Below, piece by piece: positions 1 to 5,676 of a stretch of 14,743 bases of DNA. Position 1 is the stretch's first letter, and each line of letters starts with the position of its first letter. The notes under the pieces are model-generated. The model was not told the DNA's origin and searched no databases. It was given only the letters and a program-made list of their open reading frames with translations. The translations under genes and the position numbers were made by a program. Origin of the DNA: an uncultured Chloroflexota bacterium (GTDB lineage: Bacteria > Chloroflexota > Anaerolineae > Aggregatilineales > Phototrophicaceae); the NCBI GenBank assembly GCA_937870805.1, contig CALMZT010000145.1:1-14743 (forward strand). Reading direction: 5' to 3'.

Positions 1-192
1 CTCGTCCGGCGCCGCGCCCCGGTAGACCTCGAAGGCGATGGTGTCGATCTCCTGCACCGTGGACCACCCGACGACGATGCGCCCGTTTCCGTCGCGCGAG
101 GCGCTCCAGCCATTGAACACCGCCAGCATCGCGGCACTCACCTGTACCGGTCCCGCCGTCGGCGTGCCGCCGTTCGCGTGCCGGGCGCGGTC
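1..192 (-). CDS. Partial FN3-like / cell-surface protein fragment
   Basis: An open frame on the minus strand runs off the left edge; its 5' side is lost at the junction near 190. The readable part ends in VGWSTVQEIDTIAFEVYRG, matching the 'L-x-W-x-T-x-x-E-x-x-x-x-x-F-x-V-Y-R' signature at the start of fibronectin-III-like modules in secreted bacterial proteins. An open frame can be followed rightward to an ATG at 237, but that stretch (AFLALDAPALARL...) overlaps the probable S11 tail and rpoA leader of the other strand, so I do not treat it as the true N-terminus. GC is high and unlike the 2.2-14.7 kb part. It probably belongs to a different genome from both other pieces. The motif is seen directly; the host is unknown. 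Confidence 0.45.
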
Positions 193-195
193 GAG

Positions 196-219
196 CCGCG
201 CAAGCGCCGGCGCGTCTAA
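196..219 (+). CDS. rpsK: Probable last codons of rpsK (ribosomal protein S11)
   Basis: Seven codons reading PRKRRRV followed by TAA resemble the basic C-terminus of alphaproteobacterial S11 (typically ...GCRPxKRRRV), and rpsK lies just upstream of rpoA in these bacteria. Upstream codons in the same frame (…RVPGAVE) do not resemble S11, which should read DVTPIPHNGC or similar. The match therefore stops abruptly near 193-196. With so few residues this could be chance, but its place and spacing before rpoA support it. Confidence 0.4.
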   Translation, partial: PRKRRRV

Positions 220-310
220 GGCAAGGAAGGCAAACATCCTCATGTTGCACGCGGATTCTCGTAAGCTGGGGCAGGCGGCCCCGCTCAAGGACCAGGAAAG
301 GGCCCTCCAG

Positions 311-1327
311 GTGCTGCAGAAGAACTGGCAAGATCTCATTAAGCCCACCAAGCTCAACGTCTCATCGGGCCGCGACCCGCAGCGTTTCGCTCTTGTCGTG
401 GCTGAGCCGCTCGAGCGCGGTTTCGGGCTGACCCTCGGCAATGCGCTTCGCCGCGTGTTGCTTTCCTCACTTCAGGGCGCCGCCATCACCTCGGTGCATA
501 TCGACGGCGTGCTGCACGAGTTCTCCTCGATCGCCGGCGTGCGCGAGGACGTGACCGACATGGTGCTCAACATCAAGGACATCGCCATCAAGATGCAGGG
601 CGAAGGCCCCAAGCGCATGGTGGTGAAGAAGCAAGGCCGCGGCACCGTGACTGCCGGCGACATCCAGACCGTCGGCGACGTGGTCGTGCTCAATCCGGAC
701 CTCGTGCTGTGCACCCTCGACGAGGGCGCTGAGATCCGCATGGAGTTTACGGTCAACACCGGCAAGGGCTACGTGCCGGCCGAGCGCAACCGTCCCGAGG
801 ACGCCCCGATCGGCCTGATCCCGGTCGACAGCCTCTATTCGCCGGTGCGCAAGGTCTCCTACAAGGTCGAGAACACCCGCGAGGGCCAGATCCTCGACTA
901 CGACAAGCTGACCATGACCATCGAGACCAACGGCGCGGTCACGCCGGACGACTCGGTCGCCTATGCCGCGCGCATCCTGCAGGACCAACTCAACGTGTTC
1001 GTCAATTTCGAGGAGCCGCGCAAGGAAGTCGCGCAGGAGATCATCCCCGATCTCGCCTTCAACCCGGCCTTCCTCAAGAAAGTGGACGAGCTCGAGCTGT
1101 CGGTGCGTTCGGCCAACTGCCTGAAGAACGACAACATCGTCTATATCGGCGACCTCGTGCAGAAGTCCGAGGCGGAAATGCTCCGCACCCCGAACTTCGG
1201 CCGCAAGTCGCTGAACGAGATCAAGGAAGTGCTGGCCCAGATGGGTCTGCATCTCGGCATGGAAGTGCCGGGCTGGCCGCCGGAGAACATCGACGAGCTC
1301 GCCAAGCGCTTCGAGGATCATTACTGA
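311..1327 (+). CDS. rpoA: DNA-directed RNA polymerase subunit alpha
   Basis: This is the alpha subunit of RNA polymerase, which nucleates core assembly (N-terminal domain) and contacts UP elements and activators (C-terminal domain). From the GTG at 311 it is 338 residues, the usual alphaproteobacterial length. It starts VLQKNWQDLIKP and has an AGGAAAGGG ribosome site at 294-302. The in-frame ATGs at 38 and 242 would add an unrelated extension across the S11 tail and are rejected. The N-terminal domain has EPLERGFGLTLGNALRRVLL and the GVREDVTD segment. The C-terminal domain has RSANCLKNDNIVYIGDL, where Arg266 corresponds to the DNA-contacting Arg265 of E. coli, and ends PGWPPENIDELAKRFEDHY. 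The wording is that of Bradyrhizobium/Rhodopseudomonas RpoA, not of a Chloroflexota protein. It forms an S11-rpoA-rplQ operon with the gene downstream. Confidence 0.97.
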   Translation: MLQKNWQDLIKPTKLNVSSGRDPQRFALVVAEPLERGFGLTLGNALRRVLLSSLQGAAITSVHIDGVLHEFSSIAGVREDVTDMVLNIKDIAIKMQGEGPKRMVVKKQGRGTVTAGDIQTVGDVVVLNPDLVLCTLDEGAEIRMEFTVNTGKGYVPAERNRPEDAPIGLIPVDSLYSPVRKVSYKVENTREGQILDYDKLTMTIETNGAVTPDDSVAYAARILQDQLNVFVNFEEPRKEVAQEIIPDLAFNPAFLKKVDELELSVRSANCLKNDNIVYIGDLVQKSEAEMLRTPNFGRKSLNEIKEVLAQMGLHLGMEVPGWPPENIDELAKRFEDHY

Positions 1328-1365
1328 GTCTTCGTGGTGGCTGGCTTCGCTAGCCATTACGTGCA

Positions 1366-1412
1366 GCATGATCCCGGAAAAGTGCGAAGCGGTTTTCCGA
1401 CCAGGATCATGC
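1366..1412. repeat. Rhizobial intergenic palindrome between rpoA and rplQ
   Basis: Two paired arms lie in the 168-bp rpoA-rplQ gap: GCATGATCC (1366-1374) with GGATCATGC (1404-1412), and CGGAAAA (1375-1381) with TTTTCCG (1393-1399), around a loop containing GTGCGAAGCGG. It resembles the abundant 'GCATGATCCGGAAAAGTG...GGTTTTCCG...GATCATGC' element of Bradyrhizobium and relatives, recalled from general knowledge. It is strong support that this part of the window is rhizobial. In the transcript it would form a long hairpin that could affect the rpoA/rplQ mRNA. Confidence 0.75.
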
Positions 1413-1495
1413 GCGACGAAAATGGGCGAACGCAGGAAGCCCACCTGAGAACTTGTCGCTGAACCACTGCGACAGAATGAAGAAGGAATAGTCCA

Positions 1496-1915
1496 ATGCG
1501 TCACGGCAAGGTTCACCGCAAGCTCAACCGCACCGCCGAGCATCGCCGCGCGATGTTCGCCAACATGGCGGCGGCGCTGATCAAGCACGAGCAGATCGTC
1601 ACCACGCTGCCGAAGGCCAAGGAGCTGCGCCCCTTCGTCGAGAAGCTGGTCACGCTCGGCAAGAAGGGCGGTCTCGCGCTGCGGCGTCAGGCCATCTCCG
1701 AGCTGCGCGATCTCGATCAGGTCAGGAAGCTGTTCGACACGCTGGCGACCCGCTACAAGGACCGCCAGGGCGGCTACACCCGCATCATCAAGGCGGGCTT
1801 CCGCTACGGCGACAACGCGCCGATGGCCGTGATCGAATTCGTTGACCGCGACGTCGACGCCAAGGGCAAGGATTCCGGCCCGGTGCAGGAGAAGGCCGAA
1901 GCCGAAGCGGCGTAA
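1496..1915 (+). CDS. rplQ: 50S ribosomal protein L17
   Basis: This is L17 of the large ribosomal subunit, 139 residues. It begins MRHGKVHRKLNRTAEHRRAM, the invariant family start, and contains LIKHEQIVTTLPKAKELRP and the RQGGYTRIIKAGFRYGDNAPMA signature. Its acidic alanine-rich tail (EKAEAEAA) is typical of alphaproteobacterial L17. An AAGGA ribosome site lies at 1483-1487, eight bases before the ATG. It follows rpoA by 168 bp, as in Rhizobiales, where it closes the long ribosomal-protein operon. A strong terminator follows 23 bp after the stop. Nothing looks damaged. Family assignment is certain; the rhizobial origin is inferred from sequence style. Confidence 0.97.
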   Translation: MRHGKVHRKLNRTAEHRRAMFANMAAALIKHEQIVTTLPKAKELRPFVEKLVTLGKKGGLALRRQAISELRDLDQVRKLFDTLATRYKDRQGGYTRIIKAGFRYGDNAPMAVIEFVDRDVDAKGKDSGPVQEKAEAEAA

Positions 1916-1937
1916 GCATCCTTCACGGAACAAAATA

Positions 1938-1966
1938 GAAAAGCGGCGCGCGAGCGCCGCTTTTTT
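1938..1966 (+). terminator. Rho-independent terminator after rplQ
   Basis: The stem AGCGGCGC (1942-1949) pairs with GCGCCGCT (1954-1961) around a four-base loop and is followed by TTTTTT (1961-1966). A-residues precede the stem. It ends the rpoA-rplQ transcript and, given the A/T runs on both sides, might work from either direction. Confidence 0.9.
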
Positions 1967-2232
1967 GTGGTGCTATCATATCAAGCTCCACGACAGCCGT
2001 GGAACGCTGCTTGTGCAGTTCGACCTTGCCTCGGAGGTCTGGAAAGCGCCCGGCGCCGACCTCCAGAATTCTGCTGCCATCCACTTCTTGGCAGAATACG
2101 CGGCCATCGACGGCTTCGGAGCAATTCGAACAGGTTTTGGATAGCAAGAGAGAGGTCGCTGTTGTGAAAGGGATCGCGAACTAAAGATGATGGCGAGCAC
2201 GCTTCGCTTTTCCCACCCTGCAGTTCCGAAAG
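1967..2232. other. Rhizobial intergenic DNA without a confident gene
   Basis: No frame here resembles a known family. A minus-strand frame from a TTG at 2147 down to 1923 would encode 74 residues with a CSNCSEAVDGRVFCQ cysteine group, but it reads through the rplQ terminator and has no convincing start. I leave it as a possible small hypothetical gene. The right end (2188-2222) holds a rhizobial-type repeat, and the segment stops at the genome junction near 2223-2247. Confidence 0.4.
2188..2222. repeat. Rhizobial GC-rich intergenic hairpin remnant
   Basis: The minus strand reads GCAGGGTGGGAAAAGCGAAG then CGTGCTCGCCATC. It is close to the 'GTAGGGTGGGCAAAGCGAAGCGTGCCCACCATC' hairpin that I know to be common between Bradyrhizobiaceae genes. 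The arms are imperfect here. The assignment rests on recall and not on a search. Confidence 0.4.
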
Positions 2233-2940
2233 CTACCACCCCTGCAGCACGATCTTGCCGCGTGACTTGCCGCTTTCCAGCAGCGCATCGGCGGCTTCCA
2301 GTTGCAGCGCAATCGCCGTCAAGCCCTGTGCCAGCGTATCGTGGATTTCGCGCGCCAGTCGATTGCGTTCTTCCGCCGCGCCGAACTGAATGCTCTCGCT
2401 AAACAAACGCGCGCGTTCGATGGCAATGCTCAGCAAATCGCCAATCGTATATAACAGCTTCAAATCGTCCGGCGACAGCTTATCCCAATCTTTACTCACC
2501 ACGTTTAACATGCCGAGCTTTTTGCCATGCGCGTACAGCGGGATACTCGCATGATAGCGCAAGCCATCGGTGTCACCGATCAACCCCTTGAGCCGCGTAC
2601 AGGTCACGATGTTGACGTTCGCCGCGCCGGAAAGATCACCGCGCTTATAGGTGTCAAGGCAGTGACAGTATTCCTCGCCGTCCATCAATTCGGGATGTTC
2701 TATCAGCGCAGGGGGTAAGTGAAGCGCAATCGCCAGGTACGGTGTGTCGCCTTCCATCAGCCAAATCCAACCTGTTTGCAGGTCAAACAACTTCGCGACC
2801 TGTTCTAAGGTTGTTTGCAGCGCGCGATCCAAATCATTTTCGCGGTTCAGCGCTTCGGCGATGGTGTTGAGAATCGAAAGCTCACGGTTGCGCCGCTGAA
2901 GTTTTTCGGTATCCGATTCCGGTTGGGTTCGAGTGGGCAT
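2233..2940 (-). CDS. GAF-domain sensor histidine kinase (NarL-type), 3' end lost
   Basis: This is a cytoplasmic-type sensor kinase of the two-component class that pairs with NarL/LuxR-type regulators. A short coiled helix (residues 10-35, starting LQRRNRELSILNTIAEALNR) leads into a GAF domain (about 36-180). The HisKA_3 dimerisation box follows, AAEERNRLAREIHDTLAQGL, with phospho-acceptor His200. Family members then continue for about 130 residues with the HATPase_c domain, which is absent. The frame ends at 235 residues, after RGKIVLQ, in the foreign codons GW-stop. The break coincides with a CTGCAG at 2242-2247 and the start of rhizobial DNA, so it is truncated by the chimera and not by evolution. 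The GAF domain holds CHC (92-94) and Cys114, a possible metal or Fe-S site. The lost 3' side probably also carried its response regulator. The gene lies downstream of the glycosyltransferase on the same strand. Confidence 0.85.
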   Translation of the reverse strand: MPTRTQPESDTEKLQRRNRELSILNTIAEALNRENDLDRALQTTLEQVAKLFDLQTGWIWLMEGDTPYLAIALHLPPALIEHPELMDGEEYCHCLDTYKRGDLSGAANVNIVTCTRLKGLIGDTDGLRYHASIPLYAHGKKLGMLNVVSKDWDKLSPDDLKLLYTIGDLLSIAIERARLFSESIQFGAAEERNRLAREIHDTLAQGLTAIALQLEAADALLESGKSRGKIVLQGW

Positions 2941-3003
2941 AAGTACCTGCTTTCCCCGATCATATCACAACTGCTCTTGTGCAGAAAAACTGCAAACTTT
3001 TGT

Positions 3004-3020
3004 GTAGGGGCGCAATATGT
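3004..3020. repeat. Decayed GTAGGGG hairpin copy
   Basis: GTAGGGGCGCAATATGT begins like the elements at 7844 and 14186, and its CAATATGT resembles the CAATGT loop of the 7848 hairpin, but the second arm is shortened. It lies in the 278-bp gap between the kinase and the glycosyltransferase, which otherwise holds only the 3056-3186 element. Confidence 0.35.
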
Positions 3021-3055
3021 GCGTGTTTAAAATTACTTGCGCTTTTGTGATTGCC

Positions 3056-3186
3056 TTAACCCCTCTCTAAATCTCGTCGCTTCGCTTACACGCCAGCGGA
3101 GAGAGACTTAAAAACGGCGGGCGTTCCCGTCTTTCTCCCCCTTTCTCCGCTGGCGGGGCAAAGGGGGTCAGGGGGATAGGGGTTAA
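3056..3186. repeat. 131-bp nested inverted-repeat element (MITE-like)
   Basis: Perfect 9-bp ends, TTAACCCCT (3056-3064) and AGGGGTTAA (3178-3186), enclose a perfect 12-bp inner pair, CGCCAGCGGAGA (3091-3102) and TCTCCGCTGGCG (3144-3155). Between the left end and the inner arm is GTCGCTTCGCTTACA (3076-3090), which recurs at 14243 and, with one change, at 7884. No transposase is present. It separates the kinase from the upstream glycosyltransferase gene on the same strand and may act as a transcript terminator or mRNA-stabilising structure. Confidence 0.75.
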
Positions 3187-3218
3187 TTTCGCTGCGCCCT
3201 CATTTTGACCCATGAGCA

Positions 3219-4805
3219 TCACAATTTTTTTGTGACTCTGAATTGCAGCGGGACGCCCATCATCAACCGCGTTTGCGCTTGCAGAACGGGCAGCGCGACA
3301 AAAATCAGCGTCAGGATGGGCAGCATCGGAAAGCTGAGCAGCGTCAAAAAACGCTCCGTGATCGTCTGCCGCCTGGTACGCGGCGGGCGTGAAATCACAT
3401 CCTGATACCAGAATACGACGCCCAAAATGGACACTAAAAGGAATGAAACTTGCAGGATGACCCATGTCGGGTTAGTGAAACCCTCTTGCAGCATCTGTTG
3501 CAGCAGCGTCGGATGTATCACCAGCGGCAGCTGTGAACCAACAGTCAGGATAATCCAGCCCGCGCCCGCCAGCAAAATGTCATGGGCAATACGCACCAGC
3601 AGGTTCAGCGCAGGCAAAAACTGAATCTCTGGATGCTCCAACATGCGCGCAATCGTGAAACCGACTTCTTTGCTGCCCCATGCATGGCGCAGTGTTTGCT
3701 GATAGCGATTGCGGATGGCGTCCCATAAATCGATGCCCGTTGTCGCATCTGCCAGAAAGGGCAGGAACACAGGTTCGAGCTTCACCTCACCACTGCGCGC
3801 GAAATAGGCTTTGATGAACATATGATGCTCGTCAGCTATCACATCCACGTCCCAATATCCGCTGCCCTCCAATAGCCGCAGGCTCAGCGAGTACGACGAC
3901 ATCGGCAGCGCCATCCACCAGGGCGCAGCCAGGTACGCGAGTTCAAACGCTGTCGAATAAGCGTTCACGATACGCATCAGTGGGTTAATATCCCAGATGT
4001 TTCCGTGATAGCGAATGGGACCCTGCCAGAAGCGCAGATAGCGCTGTGGATTGACCGCGAACAGGTATGTGAGGGCAGCGAAGTAATTTTTGTGCCAGCG
4101 TGTATCAGCATCCATCGTGGTGACAACAAGATGGTCGATGTGGTAGCCCAGCTCATCGACCAAGCGCCGTTTAATCCAGCGCGCCGCCCATGCCTGATTT
4201 GCCGATTTACACTGCATCTCTCCCGGCAAGCCGCGTGGATGCACGGTATAGGCGAAATTAGCAAAGCACGGTTCATAGAGCTGGCGCAGGTGTTCCGCTT
4301 TTTCGATGCAGCCGTCCTCGCCCGCCTCCATCGCCATCACAATCGAAAGCCGCTGCTTTGCCTCAAACTGCGCTGCCAGCACATCTAATGTTCGTTTCAG
4401 CACCAGAACAGGCTCTTTGTAGTTGGGAATAATGACAATGTGATGTACATCCTCCCATTTCAGTTTGTCCGGCGTCGTATCTTCGCAATAGTGCGCGCGC
4501 CAATCAATCTGTTCCCATTCCTTAATCAGTCGCAGCCCGCGTACATTGGCAAGCCCCGCGAACAGGAAGCGCACCGCCGAGTACAAGGCTAACAGCGCCG
4601 CTACGAACAACACGGCACGCGGGAAGGCGATGGCGCTGGCGGTAGACATCAGCAGCGCCAGCCATGCCAGGCAGCCCGGAATCCCGTCGAGCACTCGTTC
4701 GGGGATAGGCGAAGGCGGTGTTCCCGCCCATATCGAACGCCCTACACCAATTTGCACATTATTACGACGACCACCCGTTGAACGATACGGCACAAGGCTT
4801 TCCAT
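3219..4805 (-). CDS. Membrane family 2 glycosyltransferase (cellulose-synthase-like)
   Basis: This is a processive-type GT2 enzyme of 528 residues that would transfer sugars from nucleotide donors at the inner face of the membrane. Membrane helices lie at about 44-84. The GT-A catalytic region follows: IVIIPNYKEP (124-133), the DxD metal site MDADTRW (231-237), the acidic TED-like site ADEHHMF (324-330) and RYQQTLRHAWG (367-377), in the place of the Q-x-x-R-W acceptor box (His-Ala-Trp here). C-terminal helices lie at about 400-430, 446-466 and 486-510. No PilZ domain is visible. The ATG at 4805 is taken as the start; its ribosome site is weak. It is transcribed away from the response regulator, with 113 bp between them, and the sensor kinase follows downstream. 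The product (a surface polysaccharide or glycolipid) cannot be told from sequence. Confidence 0.88.
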   Translation of the reverse strand: MESLVPYRSTGGRRNNVQIGVGRSIWAGTPPSPIPERVLDGIPGCLAWLALLMSTASAIAFPRAVLFVAALLALYSAVRFLFAGLANVRGLRLIKEWEQIDWRAHYCEDTTPDKLKWEDVHHIVIIPNYKEPVLVLKRTLDVLAAQFEAKQRLSIVMAMEAGEDGCIEKAEHLRQLYEPCFANFAYTVHPRGLPGEMQCKSANQAWAARWIKRRLVDELGYHIDHLVVTTMDADTRWHKNYFAALTYLFAVNPQRYLRFWQGPIRYHGNIWDINPLMRIVNAYSTAFELAYLAAPWWMALPMSSYSLSLRLLEGSGYWDVDVIADEHHMFIKAYFARSGEVKLEPVFLPFLADATTGIDLWDAIRNRYQQTLRHAWGSKEVGFTIARMLEHPEIQFLPALNLLVRIAHDILLAGAGWIILTVGSQLPLVIHPTLLQQMLQEGFTNPTWVILQVSFLLVSILGVVFWYQDVISRPPRTRRQTITERFLTLLSFPMLPILTLIFVALPVLQAQTRLMMGVPLQFRVTKKL

Positions 4806-4824
4806 TACTACTCAGAATCACTCA

Positions 4825-4853
4825 AGGATAGCATACAGGGCATTGACAACCAA
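4825..4853 (-). promoter_or_regulatory. Possible sigma-70-like promoter for the glycosyltransferase
   Basis: On the minus strand TTGGTT (4853-4848) and TATCCT (4830-4825) are separated by 17 bp, about 20 bp before the ATG. The match is fair, not strong, and it shares the short divergent region with the response regulator promoter. Confidence 0.4.
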
Positions 4854-4875
4854 CGCCGAATGCAACTTGTAAAAA

Positions 4876-4890
4876 TGTGATAAAATCACA
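4876..4890 (+). promoter_or_regulatory. CRP/FNR-like palindrome over an extended -10 box
   Basis: TGTGATAAAATCACA has perfect 6-bp arms (TGTGAT and ATCACA) around AAA. It contains TGATAAAAT, which fits an extended -10 promoter (TGn + TAAAAT at 4881-4886). A TTGACA lies further up at 4843-4848 but is too far away to be its -35. The palindrome would cover the polymerase site of the response regulator gene, whose GGGGAG ribosome site is at 4904-4909. Confidence 0.5.
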
Positions 4891-4918
4891 GCAGATATTG
4901 ACTGGGGAGAGCATAGAT

Positions 4919-5632
4919 ATGACCGCGCGTATTTTAATCGTCGAAGATAACAAAGAGATGTCTCGACTGCTGCAACTCGATATGAAACGCAGCGGTTATG
5001 AAGTCGCCACCGCCACTAACGGCATCGAAGGGCTGCGTCTCTTTCAGGAATTTAAACCGGATCTGGTGGTGTTGGATGTCGCTCTGCCGATGATGAACGG
5101 CTTGACCGTTTGCCAGCGCATCCGTGACATGTCGGATGTACCAATTTTGATGATGACCGCCCACGCCGTCAACGAAGAACAAATCGCTGAAGGACTCAAT
5201 GTCGGCGCAGACGAATACATGATTAAGCCGCTGCGTCCGTTGGAGTTTCACGCGCGGGTGCGGGCGCTGCTGCGGCGTGCGCGCCTGAGCGATGATCCGA
5301 AAGAAAAGCCGCCAGCGAACTACAAGGACCCTTATCTTTCAGTCGATCTGGCAGGACGGCGCGTCATCATTCAGGGCGGCGAAATCCGCCTGACACCTAC
5401 CGAATTTAAATTATTGGCGACCTTTATCAAACACTCCGGCGAGGTGCTGACGTTCCAGCAGTTGTTAGAGCGTGTGTGGGGCTACGAATACACCACCGAG
5501 CATCATTACCCCCGCATTTATGTCTCCCACCTGCGCCGCAAGATCGAACCCGACGTGAAAAATCCAACCTATATTCATAATGAATACGGCATCGGCTATC
5601 GTTTTGTGGGGCAAGTGTCGCAGGATAATTGA
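4919..5632 (+). CDS. OmpR/PhoB-family response regulator
   Basis: This is a DNA-binding two-component regulator of 237 residues. The receiver domain (about 4-117) has the acidic pair Glu9/Asp10 (ILIVEDN), phospho-acceptor Asp53 in VVLDVALPMMNG, Thr80 in ILMMTAH and Lys103 in YMIKPLRP. A short linker leads to a winged-helix domain (about 138-233) with LTPTEFKLLATFIKHSGEVL, the recognition-helix region YPRIYVSHLRRKIE and the closing YGIGYRFVG. The ATG at 4919 is preferred over the one at 4877 because GGGGAG stands eight bases before it and the receiver fold begins at once. No kinase is next to it in the same direction. The GAF kinase at 2233-2940 is of the HisKA_3 type, which normally pairs with NarL-type regulators, so its partner is probably elsewhere. 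The target genes are unknown; the divergent glycosyltransferase is a candidate. Confidence 0.95.
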   Translation: MTARILIVEDNKEMSRLLQLDMKRSGYEVATATNGIEGLRLFQEFKPDLVVLDVALPMMNGLTVCQRIRDMSDVPILMMTAHAVNEEQIAEGLNVGADEYMIKPLRPLEFHARVRALLRRARLSDDPKEKPPANYKDPYLSVDLAGRRVIIQGGEIRLTPTEFKLLATFIKHSGEVLTFQQLLERVWGYEYTTEHHYPRIYVSHLRRKIEPDVKNPTYIHNEYGIGYRFVGQVSQDN

Positions 5633-5640
5633 GCGAACGG

Positions 5641-5666
5641 AGAGGCAAACCCGGCGGCTTGCCTCT
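5641..5666. terminator. Possible bidirectional terminator hairpin
   Basis: AGAGGCAA (5641-5648) pairs with TTGCCTCT (5659-5666) around a ten-base GC-rich loop. It sits in the 44-bp gap between two convergent genes (stops at 5632 and 5677). There is no long U-run on either side, so its strength is uncertain. Confidence 0.5.
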
Positions 5667-5676
5667 ACTCATCTGT

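Noticed and set aside
38..310. N-terminal extension of rpoA from the ATG at 38 (91 extra residues) or from 242
   Set aside because: The extension crosses the probable S11 stop region and the junction, and has no RpoA similarity. A good ribosome site and the normal start VLQKNWQ are at 311.
467..1933. 488-residue minus-strand frame opposite rpoA/rplQ
   Set aside because: It is a high-GC shadow of two certain genes, with His/Asp/Leu-rich composition and no domain.
1923..2147. 74-residue minus-strand frame with a CSNCSEAVDGRVFCQ group
   Set aside because: TTG start without a ribosome site, reads through the rplQ terminator, and not recognised. Kept only as a remark in the intergenic entry.
193..2235. 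Horizontal transfer of rpoA-rplQ from a rhizobium into a Chloroflexota genome
   Set aside because: Both borders cut through unrelated genes, there are no mobility genes, and intergenic repeats are rhizobial too. A chimera explains all of this more simply.
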